This document shows, one piece after another, positions 37,832-48,002 of a stretch of 64,000 bases of DNA. The notes beneath the pieces are model-generated. The model had not been told where the DNA came from and searched no databases. It saw only the letters and a list, made by a program, of their open reading frames with translations. The DNA is taken from NCBI GenBank assembly GCA_031286225.1, contig JAITUQ010000038.1:57318-121317 (forward strand), given 5' to 3'. Every line of letters starts with the position of its first letter. The first letter of the stretch is position 1. The DNA is from Candidatus Methanorudis spinitermitis. Lineage in GTDB: Archaea; Methanobacteriota; Methanobacteria; Methanobacteriales; Methanobacteriaceae. A program made the position numbers and the translations under genes.

Positions 37832-38353
37832 TTATTTCTGATTGTACATGTCAATTGACCTAATAGCCTCTTTTTTAGCTACTTCAGCTTTTTCCCAGCT
37901 TAAAACTTCAACTTCTTTTCCTTCAAGATTTTTATAAGTTTTAAAAAATTCAGCTATTTCCTCTAATAGGTGAGGTGGGACATCCTCTATATCTTGTATA
38001 TTTTCATATTTTGGATCTTCTATAGGTACAGCTAATATTTTATAATCTTTATCTCCACCATCAATCATTCCCATTATACCTATTGGTCTTGATTCAATTA
38101 TACAACCAGGAAATGTTGGTTGATCCATTAATACTAAAATATCCATAGGATCTCCATCATCATATATAGTTTGTGGTATAAAACCATAATCAGCAGGATA
38201 AGTTACTGAAGAGTATAATACTCTATCTAATAGAAAAGATTCCATATCTTTATCATATTCATATTTATTTCTTGATCCTTTAGGAATTTCAATTACTGCA
38301 TATAATACTTCAGGAACATTTTTTCCAGGTTTAAGTTCAGTCCATAAATTCAT
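37832..38353 (-). CDS. ppa: Inorganic pyrophosphatase, family I
   Basis: 173 residues. It hydrolyses pyrophosphate to two phosphates using Mg2+. Metal and substrate motif [12 protein letters not shown] near residue 65, preceded by ADYGFIPQT and [11 protein letters not shown]. Typical archaeal/bacterial length. Cytosolic hexamer in the family. Lies between the PIN-domain gene and rpo7 in the conserved cluster. Confidence 0.95.
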   Translation of the reverse strand: MNLWTELKPGKNVPEVLYAVIEIPKGSRNKYEYDKDMESFLLDRVLYSSVTYPADYGFIPQTIYDDGDPMDILVLMDQPTFPGCIIESRPIGIMGMIDGGDKDYKILAVPIEDPKYENIQDIEDVPPHLLEEIAEFFKTYKNLEGKEVEVLSWEKAEVAKKEAIRSIDMYNQK

Positions 38354-38620
38354 TTTTCCACCTTTAATTATTTTAATTATACATTATATAAAGAAATAAT
38401 TATAATTTAATTTTAAAAATTTACAACAAAAAATATTTTTGGATATAAACTTTATAATAATTATTAAAAAACTTATCCATTATCAACTTTAATATTTAAG
38501 AATATTATTTTAACTATGTAATCTTTGAATTTTTAAATTTTATTAAATGATTTAAATAACATAAATATATTGTTAATTTTAAGTTTACAATTAAAACCAT
38601 AATATAATTAAGTAATAATT

Positions 38621-39024
38621 CTATTTTAAACATCCATCAATAGTAACATACTTTTTTTGTCTTAAATAAACAACAGCAATCCCTTTTTTTTTGGCTCTTT
38701 TTTTTAGTTCAGTATCATTAGTAGCTAAAACATTTGAAACACGAAGTAAAGCTTCATCAACAGTTTCATTATTTTTTAAATTAATATCTTTTATTTCTAT
38801 GTTTGGTGATTTAGCTATTTTTATAGCAATTTCTGCTGCTACCCTATTTTTGCCTTTTAACTTCATTCTTAAATTATTTAACTCAATAATTACAAATTTA
38901 GGAGTTGACAATTTATAGGAAGGAAAAGCTTTTTCAAGTTCATCAATTATATCTACATTGAATTGAAAGGGAATCATGAAAAATTTGTATCTATAATAAT
39001 TTCTTTTTTGGAATTTGATTTCAT
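38621..39024 (-). pseudogene. PIN-domain (Fcf1/Nob1-like) gene with apparent one-base frameshift
   Basis: The open frame from 38977 (118 residues) begins MIPFQFNVDIIDELEKAFP and contains later PIN acidic residues (IELNNL, ATNDTELKKRA), but lacks the first strand with the catalytic Asp. That piece, MKSNSKKEIIIDTNF, lies just upstream from ATG 39024 in another frame. It joins at a run of five T (minus strand CAAATTTTTCATG); six T would give IDTNFFMIPFQF, a normal start for this family. So one T seems lost, by mutation, sequencing error or slippage. The neighbourhood (aIF2-gamma, ppa, rpo7) is the usual archaeal home of this ribosome- or RNA-processing nuclease. Confidence 0.75.
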
Positions 39025-39080
39025 AATATAACCTTTAAATTTAAAATAGGATTTATTGTATAAAGTTAAATGTCATGAAA

Positions 39081-40304
39081 TTATTTTATTATTCCATAAC
39101 CGATTAATCTCCAACGAGCACCAACCCTACGGCTTAAAGCTATTCTATCACCTTTATCAGCACATACAGGTAATTTTAAACTTATAAAAACATTTCCTTT
39201 AACTTTTGTTACAACACCAATTGTAGTGGTTGTTCCACAGTTTATCATTAAAGGTTCTTTAAGTTTAATTGGAGCAACATCCTTTTCCTTTTTAGTACCA
39301 ACAACACGATCTAATAAATGAGTTTCCATTTCCAAATTATGTAAAATATTTGGTAAAGTTTCTGGTTTTCCAGCTACTGACCCTGATAAAGAATCTGCTT
39401 TAGTAAGAGATGGGTCAAGTTTAGTAGCTATACCAACGAGACCACCAGGACCAACCTCTTTTACATCTTTTCCACCAGCATTAAGTCCAATAATTTCTGA
39501 TTTTAAGCTAATCCAAGCGTCTTTACCATCTTTTTTATTTTCAACACCTGGCTTAATCTCAATGTTTTCTCCAATTTTCAATGTTCCTTGAACTAATGAA
39601 CCACCAATTACTCCTCCTTTAATATCATCAGGATGGGAACCTGGTTTATTAATGTCAAAAGATCTAGCTACATACATTTTTGAAGGTTTATCCGAATCTT
39701 TAATTGGTGTTTTAATTTTTTTATCTATTGCATCAATTAAAATATCGATATTAGCTCCTTGTTGTGCTGAAACTGGAATTATAGGCGCATCTTCTGCACA
39801 GGTACCTTTCACAAATTCTTTGATTTCATTATAATTCTCAATAGCTCTTTCTTTTGAGACAATGTCAATTTTGTTTTGAACTACAATAACATCAGTCACA
39901 CCAATAACATCCAAAGCCATTAGATGTTCTTTAGTCTGAGGTTGAGGGCAATATTCATTGGCAGCAATTACTAAAACCGCACCATCCATTATTGCTGCAC
40001 CAGATAACATAGTAGCCATCAATGTTTCATGCCCAGGAGCATCAACAAATGATACTTTTCGCAGCAGCTCAGTATCTTTTTCACAATGTTTGCAAGTTAA
40101 TGCTGTAGTATAACATATAGGCTCAGCACATTCATCACATTTTCTAAATTCTATATCAGCATATCCTAAACGGATGGATATGCCTCGTTTAGTTTCTTCG
40201 CTGTGAGTATCTGTCCAAACACCAGATAATGCTTTGGTGAGAGTAGTTTTACCATGGTCGACATGACCCACTAGCCCTATGTTAACATCAGACTGTACTT
40301 TCAC
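39081..40304 (-). CDS. eif2g: Translation initiation factor aIF2 subunit gamma
   Basis: 407 residues. GTPase that carries Met-tRNAi to the small subunit. G1 [11 protein letters not shown] near residue 12, zinc knuckle [19 protein letters not shown] near 56-74, DAPGHETLM near 90, NKID near 146. GTG start with AGGTG 6 bases upstream. Genes for S6e upstream and the PIN protein downstream match the archaeal cluster. Confidence 0.96.
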   Translation of the reverse strand: MKVQSDVNIGLVGHVDHGKTTLTKALSGVWTDTHSEETKRGISIRLGYADIEFRKCDECAEPICYTTALTCKHCEKDTELLRKVSFVDAPGHETLMATMLSGAAIMDGAVLVIAANEYCPQPQTKEHLMALDVIGVTDVIVVQNKIDIVSKERAIENYNEIKEFVKGTCAEDAPIIPVSAQQGANIDILIDAIDKKIKTPIKDSDKPSKMYVARSFDINKPGSHPDDIKGGVIGGSLVQGTLKIGENIEIKPGVENKKDGKDAWISLKSEIIGLNAGGKDVKEVGPGGLVGIATKLDPSLTKADSLSGSVAGKPETLPNILHNLEMETHLLDRVVGTKKEKDVAPIKLKEPLMINCGTTTTIGVVTKVKGNVFISLKLPVCADKGDRIALSRRVGARWRLIGYGIIK

Positions 40305-40457
40305 AAATTACACCTAATTTTTTGATTATTCATGAAATATTATAATTTTATGTTATTTTTATATTATTGCAATCCTATCATATTATTTATTTAATTTTTT
40401 TAATAAATAAGAATTATCATGTTTTATAAAGAAAATAAATGTTAAATTAGTATTATA

Positions 40458-40844
40458 TTATTCTTCTTTATTATCATTGTTAAAAATATCAGAAATTGAT
40501 TCATTACCAGATTTAGTAACTATTGTATTAATCTGAACAATATCATCGGAAATCATATTACTTCTGACAGTTTTTCTTCTTTTAGTTCCTTTGGATTTAG
40601 GTTTATATCCAACACCACCTGATAAAAGACTTTTTATTCTTCTTTGACCAATAACATCTTTTCTCATAGGGAAACCATTTTTATCACTTCCTCCAGTGAT
40701 TTTTAGGATATATCCATCTAAACCAACTAATTTTCCATCAAAATCATCCCCAATAGCTAAACCAATAAATTGTCTATTAAGATCATTTTTTGTTTCAACT
40801 TGGTATGATGTTTCTTTATCTGAAACAATTACTTTAAACACCAA
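40458..40844 (-). CDS. rps6e: Ribosomal protein S6e
   Basis: 128 residues, normal archaeal length. Conserved FIGLAIGDDFDG, ITGGSDKNGFPMRKDV and SGGVGYKPKSKGTKRRKTVR. TTG start with GGAGGA about 6 bases upstream. Small-subunit protein, 154 bases before the aIF2-gamma gene and probably in the same transcript. Confidence 0.95.
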   Translation of the reverse strand: MVFKVIVSDKETSYQVETKNDLNRQFIGLAIGDDFDGKLVGLDGYILKITGGSDKNGFPMRKDVIGQRRIKSLLSGGVGYKPKSKGTKRRKTVRSNMISDDIVQINTIVTKSGNESISDIFNNDNKEE

Positions 40845-40935
40845 AAAATTCCTCCTTATATTGTTTTAATTATTTTTATTTTTTGTACTATGTTTTTTAA
40901 AATTTTAAACTGAATGTTATTATATTATTAAAAAT

Positions 40936-42723
40936 TCATTCAAATAAAGCAAAAGAGCCCCATTGAGGATTATTCTTCCTCTTTATATTTACTATTTCAT
41001 TAAGAGTTTCAAACTCATCTTCAGTTAATTTATCTTTTAATTCTCGTTCTAAAATTTTATAATGTTTTTCAGGGATATCCACAAAAAGAATATCTCCTTC
41101 TTCAAAAAATTTACCAACTACTCCATTTTTTATAGCCATTGCTATTTTTTGGCCTTTTGAGATAGAAGGAAGATTATCTCCCTTATCTTGCATACTTTCA
41201 ACTGTCCCTATAATATCTCCATTAGAATTCATAAGAGAATAACCCTGTTTAACAGTTCCACTTAAAACCTCAATTCCTGCTATAGCAGGTTTACTCTGTC
41301 TAAAAATTAGTTTAGGTATTATCATTATTTTAGCTGGTTCGATTATTGCATCGAGCCATTGTTTTTTTTGTTCTTCTTTTCTTTCTTTTACCCATTTTTC
41401 ATAATCTTCTGTAATTTGGTATATAACATTTCCTGTGAATAATTTAATATTTGATGATGCTAATTCTTCTTCTGCTTTTGGATGAATTTTAACATTAAAT
41501 GCAATTATTACACCATGAGAAGGATCCTCTTGTTGTACAATAGAAGTGGTTATAACATCCTTACGTGAAACATCACCTATTTCTGCAGTTTTTATTGGGA
41601 TATTCATATCTTTTAAAAGAGTTACAAGAGCTTCTAGGGAACCTAAAGTATCAGCTTTAGCCATTATTCCATCATCGTTAGTATGAATAGTAATGTTTTC
41701 AATTTCTTTTAAAATTTCCTCTTTAACATGGTCATTATCTTTAGTAACTCTTAGAGGAGATCCAGAAACAACATTATCAAGGTTTGGAGCTACGATTTTA
41801 ATACCTGCAGCAGCTACTATATCATCAACATTTTCAAACTTTTTTTTAGAATCTCTCATTTCTTCAAGAGGTAAAGGCTTTAAAATAGATCTAACTTTTG
41901 TTGTTAAAACATCATCAGGAACCATTAATACAATTTCATCATTTTGCTTAAGAATTCCATCATAAATAATTGTATCAACAGTTACACCTAGTCCGATTTC
42001 TTCTTTTACTTCTAAAATTGTTCCTTTAGCTGGAGAATCCTCATGAATTTCTAATTGTTTTTTTAGGTATTCTTGGGCTAAACCTAAAAGCATAGCTAAC
42101 AATTCAATTATTCCTTCACCAGTTTTAGCACAGATAGGAATAATACTTACCTGACTTGCAAAATCAGTTACTCGATCAAATCTTTCAGATTGAAATCCTT
42201 CATTATGAAGAATTCCAACTAGCTCATAAACATATTTATCTAATGATTGTTGGGTGCTTGCAGCTTGTTTAGAAAATATTTCAGAGAAAGAAGAATTCCT
42301 ATTGGATTCCCATCCATAAATATTATCTATTTTATTTGCAGCTATTATAAAGGGAGTTTTATACATTTTTAATATATTTAATGCTTCTAAAGTTTGTGGC
42401 TTAAATCCCTCATTAATATCTACAATTAATATTGCTAAATCTGCTAAAGCTCCACCACGTTTACGTAAACTAGTAAATGCTTCATGACCTGGAGTATCAA
42501 TAAAAAACAAACCAGGAATTGTATCTTTTATAGTTAATTTGCTAATGAATTCACCACAAATACTTTCGATTGTATCAATTGGAATTTCAGTAGCTCCAAT
42601 ATGCTGAGTAATACCTCCTGCTTCTTTAGAAGCTATTGTACTACCTCTAATAAAATCTAGCAAACTTGTTTTTCCATGATCTACATGACCTAAAACAGAT
42701 ACAATAGGTGATCTAATCTTCAT
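40936..42723 (-). CDS. infB: Translation initiation factor aIF5B (IF2-like)
   Basis: 595 residues. GTPase that joins subunits at the end of initiation. G1 [15 protein letters not shown] near residue 10, [10 protein letters not shown] near 36, [11 protein letters not shown] near 76, NKID near 130; domains II to IV follow, ending [17 protein letters not shown]. Intein-free, unlike some archaeal homologues. ATG with GGAGAAAAT upstream. In the cluster between ndk and rps6e. Confidence 0.95.
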   Translation of the reverse strand: MKIRSPIVSVLGHVDHGKTSLLDFIRGSTIASKEAGGITQHIGATEIPIDTIESICGEFISKLTIKDTIPGLFFIDTPGHEAFTSLRKRGGALADLAILIVDINEGFKPQTLEALNILKMYKTPFIIAANKIDNIYGWESNRNSSFSEIFSKQAASTQQSLDKYVYELVGILHNEGFQSERFDRVTDFASQVSIIPICAKTGEGIIELLAMLLGLAQEYLKKQLEIHEDSPAKGTILEVKEEIGLGVTVDTIIYDGILKQNDEIVLMVPDDVLTTKVRSILKPLPLEEMRDSKKKFENVDDIVAAAGIKIVAPNLDNVVSGSPLRVTKDNDHVKEEILKEIENITIHTNDDGIMAKADTLGSLEALVTLLKDMNIPIKTAEIGDVSRKDVITTSIVQQEDPSHGVIIAFNVKIHPKAEEELASSNIKLFTGNVIYQITEDYEKWVKERKEEQKKQWLDAIIEPAKIMIIPKLIFRQSKPAIAGIEVLSGTVKQGYSLMNSNGDIIGTVESMQDKGDNLPSISKGQKIAMAIKNGVVGKFFEEGDILFVDIPEKHYKILERELKDKLTEDEFETLNEIVNIKRKNNPQWGSFALFE

Positions 42724-42878
42724 ATTTTCTCCATTAATTAACTAAATTTTATTTAATTTAAATTCTATAAATAAATTGAAAAATATTCTATGAATTATTG
42801 AATATCAGATAGTCCTAAGATGATAATAATCAAAGTAAACACTAAAGAGAGTACAAAATATCTATTCCTAAATAATAA

Positions 42879-42958
42879 ATTAATTATTCATTTATTTCAA
42901 GAATTTAACAATAAATAAAATATAAATTAATTCATTTCAAGAATTAACAATAAATAAC
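42879..42958. repeat. Imperfect direct repeat between ndk and infB
   Basis: ATTTCAAGAATTTAACAATAAATAA and ATTTCAAGAATTAACAATAAATAA-like units lie side by side (about 42893 and 42932), and AATTAATTATTCAT recurs around them up to the ndk stop. It looks like a local duplication of the ndk 3' flank. Confidence 0.5.
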
Positions 42959-42969
42959 CAATAAATTAA

Positions 42970-43422
42970 TTATTCATATATCCATGAATTATCAATAATA
43001 GAATAATCACAAATTTCAGTATCATCGAAGAATAAATTCATCTCTTTTTCAGCAGATTTTGATGAATCAGAAGCATGAATAGCATTTCTACCCATATCTA
43101 TAGCAAAATCGCCTCTGATGGTCCCAAGATCAGATTCTTTAGGATTAGTAGCACCAACCATCTTTCTTATAAGACTTATGGCATTATCTCCTTTGATTAT
43201 CATAGCTAGTGATGGTGAAGAAGTTATATAGCTAACTAAATCATTGAAAAAAGGTTTTTTCACATGTTCACCATAATGTTCTTTAGCTAAATTTTCATCA
43301 ATGTGTATCATTTTAATAGCTATAATTTGAAGTCCTTTTTCTTCAAAACGGGTTAAAATTTTTCCCATGAGACGCCTGGATACAGCATCAGGTTTCATCA
43401 TAACAAAACTTTTTTCCATCAT
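42970..43422 (-). CDS. ndk: Nucleoside diphosphate kinase
   Basis: 150 residues. It equalises nucleoside triphosphate pools through a phospho-histidine; the active-site motif is [17 protein letters not shown] near residue 112 (His in NAIHASDS). [14 protein letters not shown] at the start is typical. The first ATG overlaps the rpl24e stop (ATGA, 4 bases), and a second ATG follows at 43419, so translation is coupled. The order rpl7ae-rps28e-rpl24e-ndk-infB is conserved in archaea. Confidence 0.95.
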   Translation of the reverse strand: MMEKSFVMMKPDAVSRRLMGKILTRFEEKGLQIIAIKMIHIDENLAKEHYGEHVKKPFFNDLVSYITSSPSLAMIIKGDNAISLIRKMVGATNPKESDLGTIRGDFAIDMGRNAIHASDSSKSAEKEMNLFFDDTEICDYSIIDNSWIYE

Positions 43423-43580
43423 TTTTTAACCCATTTAACTTTTCTTGGAACTCTTCCAAGTTTAATCATATTTTTTTCACATTTACTACTACAGAAGAAG
43501 TATATAGTTCCATCTTTTTTAACATACATTTTCCCTGTTCCTTCTTCTATTTCTTCCTTACAGAATGAACAATTTCTCAT
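43419..43580 (-). CDS. rpl24e: Ribosomal protein L24e
   Basis: 53 residues. [20 protein letters not shown] followed by CSSKC, the four zinc cysteines, then [11 protein letters not shown]. Normal archaeal L24e. AGGTG before the ATG. Overlaps ndk by 4 bases. Confidence 0.95.
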   Translation of the reverse strand: MRNCSFCKEEIEEGTGKMYVKKDGTIYFFCSSKCEKNMIKLGRVPRKVKWVKK

Positions 43581-43630
43581 GTCCTACACCTTTTAGGTCA
43601 AGAATTTCTTTAATAATATGATATTAGCTA

Positions 43631-43837
43631 TTAAGGAGTCTTAATCTCCTTAGCTTCTCTAATCGTATCTAATAACATCAAAATATCTCCTTGTCTAACA
43701 GGACCCATAATATTTCGAGTTAGTATTCTTCCTTTATCTCTTCCATCGAGGATTCTGCATTTAACTTGCATTACCTCTCCAGTCATACCAGTTCTCTTAA
43801 GAACTTCTATAACTTCTGCTGGAGTTCCTTCTTCCAT
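43631..43837 (-). CDS. rps28e: Ribosomal protein S28e
   Basis: 68 residues, OB-fold. [26 protein letters not shown], then [13 protein letters not shown] and the C-terminal [11 protein letters not shown] are the S28e signature. GGTGATTAC upstream of the ATG. Between rpl7ae and rpl24e as usual. Confidence 0.95.
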   Translation of the reverse strand: MEEGTPAEVIEVLKRTGMTGEVMQVKCRILDGRDKGRILTRNIMGPVRQGDILMLLDTIREAKEIKTP

Positions 43838-43903
43838 GTAATCACCTGTTAAATTAAAAATGAAAGGAATTACCCTCTCAAAACAGATTAATGATAATAA
43901 TAA

Positions 43904-44275
43904 TTAGTCTTTCAATTCTTTGATTTTTTCCACAATTTCAGCTACTAATTCTTCACTGTCTCCAGCATCTACAATAGCTGCTGATGCAGTACCAACATTT
44001 AATCCAGCAGCACCACCTACTTCTGCTTTAGTAGCTAAATATACATATGGGATTTCTTTTTCTTCAGCAAGAACTGGTATATGAGCAACAATTTCAGCAG
44101 GATCTACATCTTCTGCTATAAAAACAAGCTCTGCATTACCTCTTTCAATAAATTTAGTAACTTCATTAGTTCCTTTAGCTACTTTTCCAGTATTTCTCGC
44201 TATTTCCAATGCCTCTTCAGCTTTATCAGCTATATCTTCAGGTGTGTCAAATTTTACATAAATTGCTTTTGCCAT
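43904..44275 (-). CDS. rpl7ae: Ribosomal protein L7Ae
   Basis: 123 residues. It binds kink-turns in 23S rRNA, box C/D and H/ACA guide RNAs and RNase [29 protein letters not shown] near residue 36 and [11 protein letters not shown] near residue 90 form the RNA-binding surface. Strong GGAGGT 8 bases before the ATG. First gene of the 8.6-kb minus-strand cluster. The leader contains a kink-turn-like fold, so self-repression is likely. Confidence 0.96.
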   Translation of the reverse strand: MAKAIYVKFDTPEDIADKAEEALEIARNTGKVAKGTNEVTKFIERGNAELVFIAEDVDPAEIVAHIPVLAEEKEIPYVYLATKAEVGGAAGLNVGTASAAIVDAGDSEELVAEIVEKIKELKD

Positions 44276-44293
44276 ATTAATTTACCTCCTTTT

Positions 44294-44312
44294 TCATCTG
44301 GCTTTTACCATC
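44294..44312 (-). promoter_or_regulatory. Kink-turn-like element in the rpl7ae leader
   Basis: Minus strand, 5' to 3': GA, stem UGGU, loop AAAA, stem GCCA, bulge GAU, GA. A 3-base bulge followed by GA, opposite GA on the other strand next to a short stem, is the kink-turn pattern. The second (NC) stem is weak. It lies only 4 bases before the GGAGGT ribosome binding site, so binding of L7Ae would hide it. Confidence 0.45.
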
Positions 44313-44337
44313 CATCGGCAAATATCATAACTGCAAC

Positions 44338-44345
44338 AATATAAA
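44338..44345 (-). promoter_or_regulatory. TATA box of the rpl7ae cluster
   Basis: Minus strand TTTATATT. The start would be near 44315, so the leader begins with the kink-turn-like element. Confidence 0.45.
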
Positions 44346-44761
44346 TCAATCTGCGGTTATAATAAATTGATTACTAATAACATTAGAATCCTATTAAAGC
44401 TAATTATTATCATATTATAAACTTATTTTATTAAATCATTAAATTTCAATCATATAATAAAATATAAGATCATTAGATTGATTATATAGCAGTATGTATA
44501 TAATATCTAATCTAAAGTAGATTAAAATGGTAATAACTAAAATATTGTTTAATTAGAAAAAATTTAAAAATTTAGTAATCTTAATGAAATTAATATCTAG
44601 ATAACTAGACTATATTAATTCTGTTTTTTTAACTTATAAAGTTTTTGAATTATATAAAATTGTAATTTAAATAGTTTTTATTCAAAGATTATCTAAATGT
44701 TGATAAAATAATAAAAATAGAATAATTAAAAAAATGTTAAAGATTATAAGCAATGGTCTAG
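44346..44761. other. Intergenic between rpl7ae promoter and histone gene
   Basis: About 415 bases, no ORF. It contains the 3' flank of the histone gene. Confidence 0.45.
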
Positions 44762-44965
44762 TTATAAAGTTTTAGAAGCTAATTTAACATCTTCAACTTT
44801 AATAGTTTTTTTACCAGCGTGTTTTGCAAATTTAAGAGCTTTTAGAGCGATTTCATTTCCACAATCTTCAATAGCTACAGCTAATGCTTCTTTAGCATTG
44901 TCACTAACTCTGTCAGCACCAGCTTTTTTTAAAATTCTTCCAATAGTAGCGATTGGTAATTCCAT
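44762..44965 (-). CDS. Archaeal histone
   Basis: 67 residues, one histone fold. [22 protein letters not shown], then [37 protein letters not shown]. Forms dimers and longer stacks that wrap DNA. GGTGAAAAT before the ATG. Single gene with its own promoter. Confidence 0.96.
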   Translation of the reverse strand: MELPIATIGRILKKAGADRVSDNAKEALAVAIEDCGNEIALKALKFAKHAGKKTIKVEDVKLASKTL

Positions 44966-45010
44966 ATTTTCACCTCATAATTTCTAATGACTAGTGTATT
45001 TTTAATAATA

Positions 45011-45020
45011 TATAAATTTA
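45011..45020 (-). promoter_or_regulatory. TATA box of the histone gene
   Basis: Minus strand TAAATTTATA, continuing TAT, preceded by the BRE-like GTACCGA. Predicted start near 44990, leader about 25 bases. The only GC-rich patch nearby, GTGGTACCGA, is just upstream. Confidence 0.55.
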
Positions 45021-45030
45021 TCGGTACCAC

Positions 45031-45387
45031 AAGGTTGTTTTTTCATTATATTTCCAGATTACTCACTTATTTTTATTTCATGAATAACTAACAATTCTGT
45101 TGAAATTTAATATCTGGTTTAATCACTAATAGAAATTTATAAGAATTTTCAATTAAATTTTCTAAATATAGTCTAATTTTTAATAATTTAAAAATATATA
45201 ATAAAAAGAAAAAATATAGTTTTAAAACAAAAACTTTTTTATTGTAAACATTGTTTGTTCATTTTCTTTTTTTAAAAAAAAATTAGGAATTTGATTAAAA
45301 ATTAAATGAAACAAAAATAGAATTTTTTAATAATAAATACTCAGAAAAAATTGAATTATTTTAAATTAATAACAAAATAGGAAAAAC
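45031..45387. other. Divergent histone-aminotransferase intergenic
   Basis: No ORF. Includes the repeated-type T-run CTTTTTTTAAAAAAAAATT near 45265. The promoter of the aminotransferase gene is not clear. Confidence 0.4.
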
Positions 45388-46389
45388 ATGAATCTTTTAT
45401 ATAAAAAACCATCAAAAGAAACAATAAATGCTATGGCAGAACTTGCTGGAAACTTTCAACTTGTAAAAAAAGAAAATAGCTATTTAAGAGAAGTTGAAAG
45501 TAAAATAATATCTAAAACAAAACATTCACATGGAAAAGTAGTGAATAGTGGAAATGCAGCTATTGCAGTAGCTATGAATGCTATTAAAGGACCAATTTTA
45601 ATACCTGATCAAGGAGCTTGGCATGGTTTTAAACAAATAGCTAAATTTTTAAATAAAGAAATTATCATATTCGAAACTGATTTAGGATTAATAAGTAAAA
45701 AAAATTTAGATAATATATTGGCAGCTAATAAAAACATTAAATTAAAAGATAGTGAGCCAGCTATATTTTTAACAAGTTTCGCTGCTTATAGTGCAGAACA
45801 GCCTATATTTGAAATAGCTAATTGGTGTCATGAAAACAATGTTTTACTTGTTGAAGATGCTTCAGGAGGAATAACTGATCCAGAAAAAAAATTAGCTAAT
45901 GGACATTACTCTGATATCATTGTTTGTTCAACAAATTCTCCTAAGGTTGTAAATGTTGGAAATGGAGGATTTATTACCACAAATCGAATTGAAATATTTG
46001 ATAAATCCAGAGTTTTGCTTAATATTTGCAAATCAAATAATATTACTAATAAAGGGATATTTACAGAATTGGATTTTTCAGAATATAATTTAAAAAAAAA
46101 CATTGAAGCTACTGATTATATTAAAAATAGTCTTGATAATGTTGTTCATCGAGATAAAAGAGGAACTAATATTATATTAGCTACTAAAAATCCCCAACAT
46201 TTATCAAAATACTTAAGAATTAATTTTAATGTTGAAGGAAAGTCAATAATAACTATGTGTCCTAATTATAATAGAATAAAACAAAAAGCAATAGCTATTG
46301 AAATTAAAAATCTAGCTACAGAATCTTTAACAAAAGAAAACTTAGATGGTGTAATTGAAACCATAAAAAAATATCAATCTTTATCCTAA
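45388..46389 (+). CDS. DegT/DnrJ/EryC1/StrS-type PLP aminotransferase
   Basis: 333 residues, shorter than the usual 370. HGKVVNSGNAAIAVAMNAI near residue 50 binds the cofactor phosphate; LVEDASGGI near residue 155 gives the Asp for the PLP ring; CSTNSPKVVNVGNGGFI near residue 177 places the Schiff-base Lys in NSPKVV, where most members have SFHxxK. Family members aminate keto-sugars for surface glycans, but the methanogen group is divergent. ATG with AGGAAAAAC upstream. Alone; substrate unknown. Confidence 0.75.
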   Translation: MNLLYKKPSKETINAMAELAGNFQLVKKENSYLREVESKIISKTKHSHGKVVNSGNAAIAVAMNAIKGPILIPDQGAWHGFKQIAKFLNKEIIIFETDLGLISKKNLDNILAANKNIKLKDSEPAIFLTSFAAYSAEQPIFEIANWCHENNVLLVEDASGGITDPEKKLANGHYSDIIVCSTNSPKVVNVGNGGFITTNRIEIFDKSRVLLNICKSNNITNKGIFTELDFSEYNLKKNIEATDYIKNSLDNVVHRDKRGTNIILATKNPQHLSKYLRINFNVEGKSIITMCPNYNRIKQKAIAIEIKNLATESLTKENLDGVIETIKKYQSLS

Positions 46390-46712
46390 ATTGTTTTAGT
46401 TGAAGAAAAAAATTCTTTCTATTTTTAGAAGATCAAATAGCAAAATATTGTAAAATAAATATCATCTAAAATTAAAAAAAAGTTTTTCTAAAATTAAAAA
46501 TCAAGGATTTTAAAAATTTTCTATTTTTATTATATATCTTAATTTTTTAAAAATTTTATTAAATATTATTAAATTTATTTAAAAATAGAAATTATTAAAT
46601 AATAATTTTTTATATCATATTATTAATTTAAATAATAAAAACTTTTAATAATTGTTTTTTTTATATAAATATTATTATAATAAGAAAACAAAAAAACAAA
46701 TCACTAAAATTA
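46390..46712. other. Intergenic between convergent genes
   Basis: A+T-rich, no ORF; short palindromic A/T runs only. Confidence 0.45.
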
Positions 46713-47048
46713 CTATTTAAGGTAGGTTCCTCCAGTATTTTTCTTGTTCAATGTACCTTCAAGATTAATAAGCAAGCATTTCACCAATGATTTAGTAACT
46801 GGACGGTGGAATATTCCCTTGGGGATAATAATCATATCTCCTTCATTCATAGTAATTATTCCATCTTCTAATTCAATATCAAAGGTACCTTCAATTACAT
46901 AAAATAATTCGTCGGATTCTTCGTGAATATGAAAATCCAAGGTGCGATTTTCAACTTGTAAAACATTTAGAATATTATTGTTGAATTGACCAATTTCCCG
47001 ATATTGAAACAATTCAGAAGCATTATCCATCTTTTTTTGCAAATTCAC
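46713..47048 (-). CDS. Cupin-domain protein
   Basis: 111 residues, single cupin barrel. Motif 1 HIHEESDELFYVIEG near residue 40 (two His and one Glu ligand), motif 2 GDMIIIPKGIFHRP near residue 71. Binds a divalent metal; enzyme or sensor role not clear. The start may be GTG 47048 or ATG 47030; neither has a good ribosome binding site. It lies about 100 bases after cgi121 on the same strand, possibly in one transcript. Confidence 0.85.
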   Translation of the reverse strand: MNLQKKMDNASELFQYREIGQFNNNILNVLQVENRTLDFHIHEESDELFYVIEGTFDIELEDGIITMNEGDMIIIPKGIFHRPVTKSLVKCLLINLEGTLNKKNTGGTYLK

Positions 47049-47146
47049 TTTTTCAATAATATAATAACTCTCCTTATTTTTATTTAATTTCTATTAATAC
47101 TTACTATTGATCCCATTGTTTTTCTTCATAATTCAATAAAAAAATT

Positions 47147-47686
47147 TTACAACTCTACAATTAATTCTGTAGTTTTATCAATTAATATGTCTTCAATACT
47201 CATAATATCTAATTCTTTTTCAGATATGTCATATATCTCTTTTAAATCATTATTTGGTTTTAAAACATTATCATCTCTATAAAAAAGATTATTTAATTCA
47301 TCTACAAAGTAATCAGGACAATTAATAAAAACAACACCTATATTCATTTTACCTTTTTTAAGTCCAAGAATATCAAGAGCTTTAGAAATTTGTCTTTGAG
47401 CTGAGAGCCTAAGACAAATTTCTATCCCAAAATCATTAGCTAAATTTTCTCTTCTTTTAAAAGCATTAATACTATGAATAACTCCATGTAAAAGATGTTT
47501 TTTTCCTGCGATTCCATCAGCATCCAAAAGTTGAATTATACATCCTTCACAGCAATTATCACTTAAGTTTTTTATAGTTTCTAATGTTTCTCGAATATTT
47601 TCTATTTTTGTTTTATATCCAGCAATTTCAATATTTTCTTTAATTTTTAAACTATGAAAAAGGTTTAAATCTTCAATATTTCTCAA
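47147..47686 (-). CDS. cgi121: KEOPS complex subunit Cgi121
   Basis: 179 residues. CIIQLLDADGIAGKKHLLHGVIHSINAF near residue 49 and GIEICLRLSAQRQISKALDILGLKKGKMNIGVVFI near 86-120 are the Cgi121 core (the AQRQI and IAGxxHL motifs). It is the tRNA-binding activator of the Bud32 kinase in KEOPS, which makes t6A37 on ANN-decoding tRNAs. Kae1, Bud32 and Pcc1 are not in the window. The C-terminal 40 residues are a low-conservation extension. Confidence 0.85.
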   Translation of the reverse strand: MRNIEDLNLFHSLKIKENIEIAGYKTKIENIRETLETIKNLSDNCCEGCIIQLLDADGIAGKKHLLHGVIHSINAFKRRENLANDFGIEICLRLSAQRQISKALDILGLKKGKMNIGVVFINCPDYFVDELNNLFYRDDNVLKPNNDLKEIYDISEKELDIMSIEDILIDKTTELIVEL

Positions 47687-48002
47687 AATATCACTTATCT
47701 TGTTTAAACAACGAATTAATCTAAAAATATATTATATAATTAGTAAATAATAGTAAATAAAATTTTCATTATAATTATCGCAGATATATAAATAGTAAAT
47801 AAATTCTATTAAAAAAAATTAGTATAATCCATTAAAAATAATCATTAGAAAAAAATTATAATAAAATTTAGTTTTTATCCCAAAAATATATTTTTATAAG
47901 TTTATATTAATATTATGTATAAATATATAAAAATCAATAATAATAAATAAGTATATTATAAAACTTATGATTTGTATTTCAAAACAAAGGTTGTGAAAAT
48001 TA
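47687..48002. other. Divergent cgi121-lysC intergenic
   Basis: No ORF; A+T-rich. The lysC promoter is probably near 47900-47960 (several TATA-like runs). I saw no lysine-riboswitch-like structure. Confidence 0.45.

Noticed and set aside
43419..43422. Overlap of rpl24e and ndk as a frame error
   Set aside because: A 4-base ATGA overlap is normal translational coupling, and both proteins are complete.
47687..48002. Lysine riboswitch before lysC
   Set aside because: The region lacks the GC-rich multi-stem core and is nearly all A and T.
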